A stretch of DNA of 64,000 nucleotides from Clytia hemisphaerica (Eukaryota > Cnidaria > Hydrozoa > Leptothecata > Clytiidae). Of the stretch, positions 45,156-55,500 are shown piece after piece (the stretch's first letter is position 1; the number at the start of each line of letters is the position of its first letter). Under the pieces are notes generated by a model. That model saw nothing but the letters and a program-made list of their open reading frames with translations, was not told the origin of the DNA and did not search any database. The stretch covers positions 777,068 to 841,067 of the forward strand of contig CACVBU010000743.1 of assembly GCA_902728285.1 (NCBI GenBank), given 5' to 3'. Both the position numbers and the translations under genes were made by a program.

Positions 45156-47983
45156 TTTTTTTCAAAAAACCCCCGGGTTTAAAAATGGTATGGTTTGTTA
45201 TGTTTTAGTGTCTAGATTCGAGATAATTAATTCATATCTAAGGTGTATATATACTGAAAAACTGCTGACTCAGCTGAAATTATCGATAATTTTCAATACT
45301 TAAACCAAAAAAAATATCTGTCGAGATCTAGACATCGAAAGTTAACAAACAATACCAATTAATTAGAGCTATCCAGCCGCCAGCTGTGAGAAAGATTTTT
45401 CCTAAAAAAATGCTCACAGCAAAATGCTGACGTCATCGGAAAACGCCATTTTCGCCTTCAAAATGCCATTTCTCGGCACCAGATGGTCGAAACTTAACAA
45501 ATAAGAAGCCCATTTTCTTTATCTACTTTTCACACTGAATTCGTTGGTAGCCTCCGATAGCCGATTTGGAATTCGGCTTCTCAGTTTATAATTTCAACTT
45601 CTCAGTTTTATGATATCTTTTTACTATTAAAGTTTTTCTTCTTCAAAAATTAAGAATTTATTATTCCGCTTCTCAAATCATCTTTTCAGCTTCTCAGATC
45701 ATCTTTTCAGCTTCTCAGATCATCTTTTTAGCGTCTCAGATTAACTTTATAATTTCTCAAATTGAATAACTGTGTTCTAAATCAAGTTGATGCCTGAGTT
45801 AATGCTATTGGGAATAGAAATAAGCTGAACAGCTGATTTGAGAAGCTGAAAGGCTGAGAGTAAAAATTTGAAAAGTAGAATCGATGATTGGCCGAAAAAT
45901 ACCTCTCATAGGGGGGACTTTTGATAAGTTCTATTGATTAACTAAAAATCGATTCACTCGAAAACTGCAGGAGATTCGAAGGGCAATTTTTTCTTGTCAA
46001 TTCTACACTTTATTAGGAGCATAATATCAAAAATTTGCCCTCGTCGAAAGCAGTCTCAAAAGAAAAGTTAAATTAAAAAAAAAACTTTTTTAAAAAACCG
46101 CAAAAAAGGAAAAAAGTTTTCAAAAAAAGAAAAAAAGTCCGCAAAAAAAGAAAAAAAGTTTTCAAAAAATGAAAAAAAGTCAGCAAAAAAAGAAAAAAAG
46201 TTTTCAAAAAAAGAAAAAAAGTTGACAAAAAAAGAAAAAAAGTGAGCAAAAAAAGAAAAAAAATTAAAAAGTCGACAAAAAAAGAAAGTTTGGATGTCCC
46301 TTCTCGGCTTCCGTAGTTTATAATGCGTGTAATACAGTAGTATAGGCGTTATATGATGATACAATTATTGTTACGGGATTATAGTTTGTATAAACTACAA
46401 AATTTTCCTTCCATTACTTTTTGCTTTATTTCATGTCTGAATTAGTCGTCTAGCTTGCTAGTCTAGGATTTCGGCCAATTTTTTTGTAACCATTGTCTGT
46501 GTAATTTCGTTTTGTGGTGCTTACATAATAGGATAGCTAAAACCAAACATAAAAAACTTCTACAGTTGGCGCTCTCTAATTCGATCTTCATTGGGATTTG
46601 AATTTTCATCGAATAAGGGAGCTTATCGAATAATAGAGCGTTGTTTATGAGAAATTCTTGATGACTGGGACTTTAAAATTTATCGAATAAGGGAGCGTAT
46701 CGAGTAGTAGAACGTCGAATTAGAGAGCGTCAACTGTATTAAAACAAACATACATATTTCGCTCTTGTTTCTACAGGAGCGTCTACGAAGAAGTGAAAGA
46801 TGATTCGAAAAACGTTTGGAGTTTTCAACGATTTCAAATTGTAGAGGAATATGTACGGAGATCAAGAATTCCGAATCCTTTTTCCTTCTTCTCAGATATG
46901 TATCACCTCATCTTATGGATGATCGGTAAATGCTGTTCCGGTAGGAAACGGAGATCGCTTACTATAGGTAAGAAAAGAAACATCTGCGTTTAAGCTATAT
47001 TCTTAAAGCAGTCTGTATTCATGGATATTTACGAGTTTATGTATGTGTGTTTTTCAGCGACGGAGACGGTAAGGTTCTAATTTGACTAGATCATGACCAA
47101 CTGAGGACGACGGTAAATCAGCACTTTTACCGTCCTCGATTTTGTAGGTCAGAACTGCGGGTTTTTTTTTTGAATAAGTTGGTTTAAAACTCTTATGATG
47201 TATTGTTTTTGATAGGTACAGCTGTAATGAGTGTTTCGAAAGACACTAAAGAGTTGATCTTCTTTGAGCGTAAAGTTGCACAACGTGTTCGTAAAGAATA
47301 CGAAGCTTCGTTGTCGAAAGAAGAACAATCATTACTGCTCGAACGGTGAGTGTTCTTTAATATTTAAAGGGATAATCAGGCTGTTACTGATATTTTACCT
47401 GTTAAAGTAAACCTCAAAGTATATTTGCCTAGCTATTTTCCAATGTAAATTCCAAGAAATTTGAAATTTCTTGAACGGTCTCCTTAAACGCTTCTTCTGT
47501 TGAAATTCTATTTTCTTTTTTCTAAAAGTCCAAAACTTGAAACTTGTGTTTCTCTAGTTAATCAAGTTAAACGAGATGGTCAAGCTAAAACATTTTGAGA
47601 TTTTGCTCAGGATAGCAGAAATAATCAAATGCCAAATATCTCAACCCATCTGATTATCCGTTTACGCCCACAGCGTTTGTTTTCCCTTTTCCAAATCGTC
47701 GACCTTTTTCCTTTCACTGAATACCTGCTAGATTTCATTTTTCCAGAGTAATATTTCCGCATAATGATCCCAGCGCCTCTTATACTACTCTACATGCCCT
47801 CGCCGAGATAGCAGAAACTGCTAATTATGGGGAGCACCCTATCAAAAGCCTCCCGTAATACTGCAAATGTACCAACTCGGTGTTGAAATATGAATTTTTC
47901 ATAAAAATTTTCATTTCAGAATGATGAAACAAATTGAAGAACTGAAGAAGAAATTGATTCAGAAAATTCATCACAAAAAATAA
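24556..47983 (+). CDS. trpm: TRPM-family cation channel (melastatin-type TRP), 17 coding exons
   Basis: Exons: 24556-24783, 27132-27561, 27922-28235, 28706-28766, 28985-29124, 29576-29935, 30356-30564, 31361-31717, 32351-32444, 33375-33503, 33947-34186, 35019-35196, 42979-43105, 46777-46967, 47216-47345, 47747-47854, 47920-47983. All phases agree, giving 1119 aa. It is predicted to be a tetrameric plasma-membrane cation channel. The TRPM homology region fills about residues 1-700 (SKFIRIAYNSDPE is the entry to the SLOG-like fold; TTPLDIASSIRCPSF and LLTEVWTGSM are TRPM hallmarks). S1 starts at FYTAPVTKFF, S4-S5 carries FSRLGPYIFMISRM, the pore is about 887-905 (ALGN at 901-904), S6 is about 932-957 (LLVANILLLNLLIAVF), and the TRP helix reads WSFQRFQI. 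A short coiled coil ends the protein. There is no NUDT9 or kinase domain, so it is not TRPM2- or TRPM6/7-like. The SLOG glycine motifs are degraded. The donor after exon 16 (GTAATA) is weak. Confidence 0.92.
24850..25460. mobile_element. Two inverted copies of the TTATAAGAAC repeat in TRPM intron 1
   Basis: The left half (24850-25105) and right half (25105-25460) are reverse-complement relatives with GTTCTTAACTTGTTCTTAA and TTAAGAACAAGTTAAGAACA words. Together they make a foldback of about 600 bp. Confidence 0.65.
26452..26755. mobile_element. G-rich TIR element in TRPM intron 1
   Basis: The left end, GGGGCATTCCATTTTATATC with CCATACAGGGGG, is mirrored by CCCCCTGTATGG and GAAACAGCCCATTA. It belongs to the loose family at 22648-22876. 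Confidence 0.65.
30773..30867. mobile_element. Short TACCTTATC foldback in TRPM intron 7
   Basis: The ends are TACCTTATCAGGGAAAAC and GTTTTCCCCGATAAGGTA, around a core AATATTCGTCACTTGGC. A longer relative with expanded arms is at 44125-44342. Confidence 0.8.
31124..31306. mobile_element. Foldback element in TRPM intron 7
   Basis: The left arm is AATAGACCTTATCGGAGTTT then AGCGATGCATTGTGGGA. The right arm mirrors it through TCCCACAATGCATCGCT to AATAAGATCTATTATT. Arms are about 80 bases. The first bases, AATAGACCTT, match the outer element at 13805. Confidence 0.8.
34434..34666. mobile_element. Foldback element in TRPM intron 11
   Basis: Left arm: CGAGTTTATGTATTCGAGAT then CGAGGGGGACGGTA. The right arm mirrors it with TACCGTCGCCCTCG and ATACATAAACTCG. 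The GACGGTA word is shared with 9215-9416 and with a small palindrome at about 47050-47150. Confidence 0.65.
36770..37160. repeat. About 102-bp tandem repeat, three to four units
   Basis: Each unit contains TTTTTCGATATG, then AAAATGCAGTTCAAAT, AATAAAATGCA and TTAAACGCATTGAAACTAAA. The first word recurs near 36871, 36971 and 37074, giving a period of about 102 bases. Related TTAAATGCATTT words occur at 40400-40690 beside the nested gene's 3' end. Confidence 0.75.
38260..38950. repeat. Large inverted repeat, arms over 300 bp
   Basis: The left arm reads through TTCACCAGTTCCACCTGTCA and GCTGATGTCAGCAAAACTTG. The right arm is its close reverse complement (CAAGTTTTGCTGACGTCAGC, then TGACAAGTGGAACTGGTGAA). 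The centre is near 38600. The transcript of TRPM intron 12 would contain a long hairpin. Confidence 0.85.
40541..40546 (-). promoter_or_regulatory. Candidate polyadenylation signal of the nested gene
   Basis: AATAAA on the minus strand, 85 bases beyond the stop codon of the coiled-coil gene. It is the nearest canonical hexamer. Confidence 0.4.
40631..42244 (-). CDS. Coiled-coil protein gene nested antisense in TRPM intron 12
   Basis: An intronless 537-aa frame, lying wholly within one TRPM intron on the opposite strand. I do not recognise a named family. Residues 8-26 form a hydrophobic, aromatic stretch (LFIGLWYVWKGIIYV) that could anchor or embed in a membrane. Residues 74-106 are strongly acidic. 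Residues 110-205 are basic and Ser/Thr/Pro-rich. About 205-505 is a long heptad-type coiled coil. Inside it, residues 294-335, 336-377 and 378-419 form three units of exactly 42 residues (six heptads) sharing the pattern L-K-x-A-[RT]-I-x-x-[EDS]-S-L-x-K. The last 20 or so residues read into AAATGCA-type repeat DNA. A structural or tethering role is possible but unproven. The codon-like composition over 1.6 kb and the ordered domains argue that it is a real gene. Confidence 0.75.
   Translation of the reverse strand: MSSIQQPYGYLFIGLWYVWKGIIYVNEVYEQVDAKIQQAKEVMGLTSNNTQIVKEDVFEVLKEEQSSHWELPMSEEELSSDEEEEFVISYYQNTLEIEEVDSDEDEPCFLEPRPPSPRLVHDKPIISLKRATSHRQLECHSQRSLTELASVETGNSRKQSTTQPIKDVGKAKEKNGKERKTPTKYELRSKKVFEDFQEGDNSTSQRDQELVVLRREIDALKARQEDTARKHANEISKYRAEVRTVKKQSDEKNLKITDLRMRIKEMKKECTDYEWQISESENTVKQGKAENEELKKALESATDKIDSLEKNNQELVSDNDQLEEILKRSKVKNGVLRDTLKSARIDVESLNKRNQDLESSNLNLKNKFDKSNKENVKLRSVVKTARIELESLNKSNKVLASVKSSLDEKLHKFNEENQELKKLNIRFSDEKNALSNSNKTLTSELVKMRLDLGFRETVITKSRQELTHFKSKCEFTRIERDHLRNHLQITKSEKEKNHNRFEKVATKPSTSTRSKKAFPYGTSTRFKCIKFFIEISV
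42786..42955 (+). repeat. About 160-bp repeat left of TRPM exon 13 (copy 1)
   Basis: It runs from TTTATAATGCGTGTAAT through ATTGTTACGGGATT to GAATTAGTCGTCTAGCTTGC, and ends 24 bases before exon 13. The same block occurs in the same orientation at 46317-46455, in intron 13. Confidence 0.85.
43131..43853 (+). mobile_element. 723-bp TIR element in TRPM intron 13
   Basis: The terminal inverted repeats are perfect for at least 20 bases (CTTAAGGGCTCTGACCATAG). It starts 26 bases after the exon 13 donor. Two short overlapping frames (43170-43370 and 43285-43509) lie inside. A diverged copy in the opposite orientation is at about 54765-55509, in MPEG1-A intron 2. No transposase is recognisable, so it is probably non-autonomous. 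Confidence 0.8.
43852..44099. mobile_element. TIR element abutting the 723-bp element
   Basis: The ends are AAGCTTGGTACTCATGTATT and its mirror AATACGTGAGTACCAAGCTT. The interior has GTTAAACGC-type words on both strands. It begins where the preceding element ends. Confidence 0.75.
44125..44342. mobile_element. TACCTTATC foldback with 15-bp tandem units in both arms
   Basis: The left arm repeats GGGGAAAATTTTCGT about five times. The right arm repeats its mirror (ACGAAGTTTTCCCCG-type) about seven times. The centre AATATTCGTCACTTGGCC matches the compact copy at 30773-30867, so the arms appear to have expanded. Confidence 0.85.
44786..45170. repeat. Minisatellite of about 21-bp GACTTTTTTTCTTTTTTTGC units
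   Basis: About ten or more units follow a unique lead-in (ACGGAAGCCGAGAAGGGACA). The array is mirrored at 46075-46314 with the same lead-in inverted. Long lysine- or phenylalanine-rich open frames through it are artefacts of the repeat. Confidence 0.85.
46075..46314. repeat. Inverted copy of the 21-bp minisatellite
   Basis: Units of the AAAAAAAGAAAAAAAGTC type end in TGTCCCTTCTCGGCTTCCGT, the mirror of the lead-in at 44786. The two arrays face each other across about 0.9 kb in TRPM intron 13. Confidence 0.85.
46317..46455 (+). repeat. About 140-160-bp repeat right of TRPM exon 13 (copy 2)
   Basis: A direct copy of the block at 42786-42955. It begins where the inverted minisatellite ends. 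Confidence 0.8.
46563..46736. mobile_element. 174-bp TIR element flanked by TA, next to TRPM exon 14
   Basis: The ends CAGTTGGCGCTCTCTAATTC and its near-perfect mirror ending GCGTCAACTG are flanked by TA (46561-46562 and 46737-46738). A relative lies at about 31740-31905. The CAGTTGA-type end plus TA duplication resembles pogo/Tigger-like elements, but no transposase is present to prove it. It ends 40 bases before the exon 14 coding start. Confidence 0.8.
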
Positions 47984-48350
47984 GAGAAACCGAGTTTTAC
48001 TTTGAAGAAGGTATCGAAACATTCAACATTCGTTAACCAACTACTTGTCCAACTACTCGTTGACTTAATCTTTGGAGGACAAAGGATTCAAAAACAATAC
48101 ATACAGCATGTCCAGTAAAAGCGGGATATAATTAATACAAAGAAAAATCTTCTTAATTTTGATGCTCTCTCATACTAAAGATACCTTTTATCAAAAAATC
48201 ATTTATTTGCCTTGGGTGACTATTGATTGAAAAAGGAATTTTCATATAAGTGTAGAAATTCCAAATTCAGTGAAGTAAAATTACTTTTTATAGATTTTTG
48301 TTTATCTGTTCCGTTTTTTTTCCGACATACTGTAGAACCAACAGTATATT

Positions 48351-48356
48351 AATAAA
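48351..48356 (+). promoter_or_regulatory. Candidate TRPM polyadenylation signal
   Basis: AATAAA, 368 bases after the TRPM stop codon; the first canonical hexamer I found downstream. Confidence 0.45.
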
Positions 48357-48436
48357 GAACATGGTAATTGAAAATAGAGAACTATGGACCTCTCTCATTA
48401 ACAAATTTGGTTCACAAAAAATATAAACTAACACCT

Positions 48437-48688
48437 AAGGCCGGTCTCCACTTGCGCGCGCTTCGATTGCACTTTTACGAGCATAGCTTCCACCTTCCAT
48501 GCTATTGGTCAAAAGAAGAAATGAAGAAACGCCATTGGCGCGATCTGACGTAACGATTGAAAAAAGTTTGTGTGTTCAACTTTTTTTTCAAGCGTGCGCT
48601 ACATTTTTATGATGTAATCTTTTTTCCAAGCAAAAAGGATCGAAGCCAAAAGGTACGATCGAAGCACACTCAAGTGGAGACCGGCTTT
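48437..48688. mobile_element. TIR element with AAGGCCGGTCTCCACTTG ends
   Basis: The right end, CAAGTGGAGACCGGCTTT, mirrors the left. The interior also pairs (GCGCGCTTCGAT... near the left, GATCGAAGC near the right). It lies between TRPM and MPEG1-A. Confidence 0.75.
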
Positions 48689-49581
48689 TACCAAAAAAAG
48701 ACATCATCTATCATTATTTATCCGATAGTTTTTTTTTAATTCAGTTTGTAGAAATATAGGTTATCATAATAAGTATTTAGAAATTATTTTGTAATGTTAG
48801 GAAGAAATATGTAAATTAAAAAAAAAATTGAACCATTCTATATATCCTTTCTATATGTCAATACTGGCAACAAATTAAGATACCATAGTGATTTTAATTA
48901 CAGCTATGAGAAAAAGTAGATCGTTTCCCAGAATATTATAATAAGTAACAATTGTCCACCGGCTTCGATTTAAGACGTCATCTATTTGCCTTGGGGGGGG
49001 GGCACTCCAGGTAAGTGACCTACCGGACGTGCGGCCCTTAAGGGTAGGTTTCTTGGACTTTGGAAAGTGCACTGTAAGGGTTGATTTGTGAGCAAGTGGG
49101 AAAAAGTGCACTGTAAGGGTGTAAAATTTGGGAAATACCAAATTTTGAGGAATTCGAGAAATTTCAAAAAATTTTGCCCTGAAAAGGGCAAGAAATTTCG
49201 AAAAATTGCACTATGAGGGTTGCATTTCAGCCAAAATTTTCCTGCACTGAAAGGGTCCGATTTTAGAGACCTGATTTTTGCCCGAACGTACGGTCGTTTT
49301 CAAATCGAGTGCCCCCGGGTCTATTTGGGACCATAATACATATAAATTTTCGTTAAGAGGGTCCGTAGCGTCTAAAAAGTGATCACAAAAATACGAAATC
49401 TTCACAATATTAAAAAAAAAATAGCAAACACATTAAAAAAACATTTCTAATCACGCAAAATCTTGAAAAATTAACTGAGTAAAATATTTAACTCAAGTTT
49501 TCGATTGATAGGTCAAATTATGCTATATTTTAAGTTACTAGTCAAAGCTTAGGCTGGGTGTCGTTGCTGCTTGTTACGAAA
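48689..49581. other. Intergenic between TRPM and MPEG1-A
   Basis: About 48980-49330 contains repeated GCACTGTAAGGGT words and a poly-G run. Similar words occur at 57985-58120. The rest is AT-rich with no gene seen. The MPEG1-A 3' UTR should lie at the right end. Confidence 0.5.
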
Positions 49582-52500
49582 TCACATCGCTTGGTATTCA
49601 TGGCTCGTTTGCATCGAATTGAAGGGTCCGTTTGAACCGCCTGTACCAATCTCAGTAAACCCTTTCTTCTGATTTTTCTTTCGTTGACATTTCGCAAAAA
49701 CCATGAAAACAATGACCAAAAGAATCGCAATAACACCAATGGTGATTCCCACAGCTGTTCCATTCGAAACTGGTTGGGAATCACCTTTAATTGATCCTGT
49801 AGACTTGTAGATTTGGGCCTCCTTTTTATTGGCCGGTGATTCATTTACCAGAGCTCTCTTCAAAATATCGATAGCTGACATTGACATCTTACGTTCTGCA
49901 TTATTTTGAATTTCATCTTCTGCAATATTCTTGATCCCGATTTGAGCAAGATCAGTAATTCCACGCTCAGCCAGTCGATCCAATACAAAACTAGAATAAT
50001 ATGTAAACATACAACCTTTGATGGATTGATGATGTGTATGCATAAACATATACTTTAATATTTATGCTTTTTGAGGTAAATTGACTTGACATTCTTTGGA
50101 AAAAAGAGGCTTTAAGAATTTTGGCGATTTTTAGATTTCAAAAAATTGAAAATAGATAGATTGTTATGATTTGTGTGGACAATCGAACACGAAGAAAATC
50201 TTCTCACTTCAAATTCTTCCCAACCAGGGCCCTGAGTGATTTGCCCTTAAAAGTTGAGCAGATTTCTCTTAATATTTCTTAAATTTTAGTGTGATTTCTG
50301 CGAAACGTAATCCTAAGCCCTTATAAGTTGACCAGTGGAAGCTTCTCTAAATGCCTTTTAAATTTTGTTGCCTAATTTCTGCGAACCTACGTCCTTATAT
50401 TGGGCTCTTCCAGAAAGAAATTTGAATATGGGGGGTGGGGTGAGGATATAACCTTTTGTGGAAATTTACCCCCCCCCTCTCCGGACATGGTGAATTATGA
50501 CCCCCCGAACAACAGACCCCCCCCCCCCGGACAAGCATCAGTTGACCCCCCTAGACATCCAAAATTACCCCTAAACGGAGGCAAAAACAAGGCAAATTTT
50601 GCCAATATATACAATATAACCTCCATCCCCCATGTACAAAAACTTTTTGCAAGAGCCCATTACTCTTACCTTTTAGTAACCAAAATCCATTGTTGATTTT
50701 TTGGATTTTTAAGCCATATCTTTCCTGTGTTGTCGTTTATAATCGTTAGAGGAACTGTAATATTCATGTTAACTTTGGGTTTCGATCTGAAAGGTGGCCG
50801 TTTCACATTTGAAAAACCATTAACGGAGAGAGAATTTGCTTTGATACAATAATTGATCTCGCAGCCTTGGTCGATCATTGCTAAATGTTGTGTGTAGCCT
50901 TGTGGACAACCTTTTGGCCAGTCACGAGCGTCACCTTTAGAATCAGAAAATACCAAGAAATTTAGTTGAAACAGTAATATGACTATTATCGGGGCTGCAA
51001 ATGGATGAATACATATATGGTATGTACCCAGACTATTTGGATTATTAGAAACATTGCTAATATGTGGCACAAAGGTTGCTATGGATCCAAAAAAACTACC
51101 AAAAAAACCGTAATCAAATCGAAAAGTTTTGGACACTTTTTGGGTATTTTATGATGACGTCAATTTCATTACAAGCCCCTGCTAGCATATTTTTAAAAAT
51201 GTTTGTCAATTAGATCCCCTAAAATAGCTGGAAATGATACCCATAATCCGTCATATTTCCTTTCGCCCGTTCGCCCAATAAACGTACTATTTAAATATGA
51301 TATAGTTTAAAGGATTTCTTTCAATGAGATCTTCCCTGATCACCTAAACATCGTCAAAAATTGACCTAACAAAATCATTGATCTTAAACTCAAATATCTC
51401 TTCATCATATATATTTAAAATCTCTGTGCCGTCAGATTTCAGTCACATTCTAATGTTTTGGAGTTGTAAAAAATCAATAATGAGCACAAACCTGGAGGAT
51501 TTGTCATTGCCATTGGGTTTCCTATGTCACACGTGAAAAACCCGCCAAAGGGAATTGAATAATGTGACCCATATTCGTAATCATCACTGATACAAATGAC
51601 CATATCTTCAGCACCAAATAATTGTCCATAAAACCCTGGTGGACAGCTTTTATCTCCGGTCAAAGGGTTTGATGAAATGTTATTGTATAAACCTCCAAAA
51701 AGGTAACCTCGATCATCTGTTTTATCTTCAAGAAAAAATGATAAATAAATAAATACAAGAAGCCGGAGCTGCGTGAAGGTCCAGCTGACGTGGCAATAAC
51801 CGAATGTTGTTCGTACCGGGTTCCTTAAGTGACACAAATAAATTTCCTTCCCATCCTCCACTCTGAGCTTCCATTCTTTGACACTTTCTTTATTTCGAAA
51901 CTTTTGCCACTGATGGGATTCGAACCCACTAAATACAAAGCACCTATATGATTAGAACGCCAGCGCCTTAACCACTCGGCCATCGAGTCACAACTGCACT
52001 AAGGAGTTCAAAGTTCCTTATAAACATGGTATTTACTCCAAACTCTACCCGGAGGCTAAAACCATAACCAGGGTTTAACTCCCATCCCCAACCCCAGCCC
52101 TAACCCTACCTGACCCTACCTGAAACAACCCTTTAATCTAACCGGGAAATTTGACTCTCCTACCAATTCAATCCAAAACATAGGTCAAACATCGCGCGGG
52201 TAGGCGGAGCAAAAATTCTAGATCGGCGGTTGGTTTAGTCTGGACTTGTTAATTTATTGCGCACACAGTTCCCGACAAAGGGGCCTTGTTTTTGGATTAC
52301 GTAATCTTACGCGTTCGAAAAGTAGACAATGTCAAGGGTATTATCTAGCGCTATCAGTAAGAATCAAAAAGCTGATAATACACAAGGAACGAGGTTGGCT
52401 CGAAGCTTCAATACGTTTTTTTTCTTAATGTAAGCAGAGAAATGTAAAAAGATGGAAAAACAGCTTTTCTGATTACTCAAAGTTCAACGATCACTTCTAT

Positions 52501-55500
52501 TGAAAATTCTATTGTAAAAACGTTGATAAGGTCATTAAATGAAAGTCCAGAAAAGATGGCTCGCCATACAAATCGGACGGTTTCTACATGAATTGTAGAC
52601 TATGTTATAGTCTAAGACGAATCACTATCAAAGAAAAAAGCTCAAAGCCGAAGAAAATTCGCAAACGGGTTTGTTTGCCGAAAAGAGTTTACAGTCGGTA
52701 GAGTTGCCAGTCTTTCTTCGAAACTCTCCCGCCGATTTTTTTTCGTATACCGCCATAACGCCATACCACCATTTTTCCCGCCTTTACTATCACTGTAACG
52801 GACGATAACATCGTCTACATGAATTGATGATAAAAATGAAAATTTTTTTTTCCTTTTTTGCCGATTACTAGTTCATTTTTTAAGAATAAGGAGCAATATT
52901 TTTACCGATGTATAGCAAACGAAATTATCTTAACCCTTAGAAGCCAGAATACGTATATATACGTTTTGAAAAGGCCATTTTACCGATACACAGTCTTCTG
53001 GTCATAACTCCTGACCACTTGCGATTCAGAGAAAAAAAATCTGCTATTTTTTGTAGCTGAGAGAAAGGGCTTTCCAACAATACCAAAGTTGATATCTGAA
53101 TAGTTTGTCCTGGTCGAGAAATCGCCTTTGAAAGAATAAATTTCCAGAAAAAAATGATGAACTTTTTGGCCTTTTTCAAAAAAAGACAGCGGCTTTGAAA
53201 GGTTAACGCAACGATATCAAATTGGTTCTTGTAAAACTGTCAGAAGTCGAGTTCTAGCTTTCTATATTATGGTGCGGTCATGATGCAGTTATATCAGAAG
53301 AATCGCTAGGAAATTCTGAGCAAGAAGATATAGGTATCTTTTCGTATAGGAGAGGTGTACCCAAAATATAAGCCCTAAAAGTTTGCACATAATCAGGCTT
53401 GAAACAAAAGAATTTTGTCACAACACGCTAATTATGCAGATTTTATATAGCGACAAAAAGAAACCTATTTACTCGACATAAAGTCCCTTAAGGGCAAGAG
53501 ACCTGGGGTATATATGACGAGCCGTTTTTCCATTGTTTTCAAGAAGCTGTTTTTCCATCTCTTTACATTCCTCTGATTGTGGGATTTTGATTTCGCTTTT
53601 TTAAGTTTCTGTTGAGAAAAAAATCTAAAATGATGTTCTAAGATTCACGAGTTTCTGATACAAAATGAAGATGGTAGCATTATTCTACAAGAAGTTGATT
53701 TTCTTCTTTTTCGTTTGTGATAATATTCCACACCGGATTATCTTTTTAACGAGAACAAAACCGCTAACTAGTTCAAATTCTATCAAAAGTTATCGAAGTT
53801 TGAAAAAACACTACCAGCTACTTTGAAGTTGAAATAGACTAATAGGGGAACTCAACAAATTTTGGATTTTTTTGTTTCTATCCTGAAATGGTTTGTTTCA
53901 ACGATAAATTTCAAAATTTCAAGGTTGCAACTCTCCTTTCACTCTAAAAATTTGTTTAATAAGCTTTTAAAAAGAGGCTCCCCTCTACTTAGGCTGCACG
54001 CATCCCCTCTGATATGATTTGATACACAGATCTCTAAAGCCCGAAGGGCTAGATTTGCGGCCTTGGTCAAAAAGTGAAGCTCACCTTTGAAAGGATTTCC
54101 TACCAGAGTCACGTGACTAAAATATGCAATTTCACCGGTTTGAGAGATGTGAAATAGCGTTTGCCGCCTACTTTTTTAGATCTCGCGCTCCGAAAACAAT
54201 TAAAATGCTAGATCCTATCCATCGGCACAAAATTTAAAAAGTCAAATTTTTGCTTCACTTTTTTTTGCTGGAGAAAGCTTAAGGTTGCCTATCTAGCCCT
54301 TCGGGCTTTACAGATATCTGTGATTTGATATAGGGGATGCGTATCGTCTAAGATATTCCTGTCCCAGCTTACCCCCGTCTTTTCTTTTCTCTTTTTTGAT
54401 TATGTGTCACAGCTGTACAACGACTTCTCTTTTTCTTTGTTTAATGAATGAAAATTTATAATTATGAAAGCAATATAACACAATAACGTCATTTTTCTCT
54501 TTCTGTGATTGGATGTAACAAAATTATGTAAATTTATGCAACTTTCGGTTACCCCAAATTTGAGGTAACTCTCGGACGAGAATTTCATACACGATACGCA
54601 TCCCCTATATTAAAATAAATTCTGGGGATGCGTGCAGCCTACCCTCTACTAAAATGAAATTGTTTATCAAATAAAAAAGACGCACTTTCAGCTGTTTTAT
54701 GACGTAGCCGTATTCAGAAAGAGGAAGATGCTTATCTTCTCAGGCTAAAAATCAGTGAAGACAGGCCCTTCAGTCCCGGCCCTTTAAGTCGAAAAATAGT
54801 CGAAAAATTGATTTTAGTATTTGAACATAAAAATTTTGTTTTAGGTTCTTTAACACTTTTAACAATTAATTGGCTTTATAAATTGCTTTTTAATCAAATC
54901 CCTTAAGAGTAATTAAGAATTTAATTGCAGAAATGACGTTATGAACTTTAAAAATACATTAATAATATGTTGCATCACCTTCTTTTATAAAAACTGCTAA
55001 GTTTCAATGGATAATTAACCTTTTTGTTTCGAAATTTTTACAAACTGTCCGCAAAGAATTGAGCTGTTTTAAATTTTTCGGAAAAATTTTCTAAATTAAT
55101 GCATCAAAAGTTATGGCTGTTTTTCTATGAAAAATTGGGATGAAAAATTGGTCAAAAAGCACTATTTTCAATATTTTGAGACAAATGAGCTTTTACAAAA
55201 ATTTTCCGAAAATCTATAGGTAGTTTGGTTAAAGATACACCATCTAGTGCAAAAATCTTTTCAAAATGTTTTTTCTTTGCCGAAACTAAGGTCCTCAAAG
55301 TTAAAATAGTTAGTCTTCGCAAATGTCTTCACTTCATTTTCTTCTTCATCAAATTTTTTCAATGCAATTTTTGAATTTTTCAGATTCAGGAATAGTTGGC
55401 CTAACAGAAAAAGTATAACATGCCATAGTTTGTTGGTTACATCAAACAGAAAAACACAATTTATACACGACAGTTATGAAATTTTTTTACAATGAACAGA

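Noticed and set aside
44740..45182. Lysine-rich (minus) and phenylalanine-rich (plus) open frames over 140 codons
   Set aside because: They are generated by the 21-bp T-rich minisatellite and a poly-T run; composition and both-strand openness show no gene.
46068..46364. Minus-strand frame of 98 codons with FFSFFADFFSFF-type repeats
   Set aside because: It reads through the inverted minisatellite copy and has no independent coding signal.
47747..47862. Stop codon TAA directly after the exon 16 frame as the TRPM C-terminus
   Set aside because: A donor GTAATA two bases before that stop joins in phase to a short coiled-coil exon at 47920-47983, as expected for TRPM; read-through to the stop remains a possible minor form.
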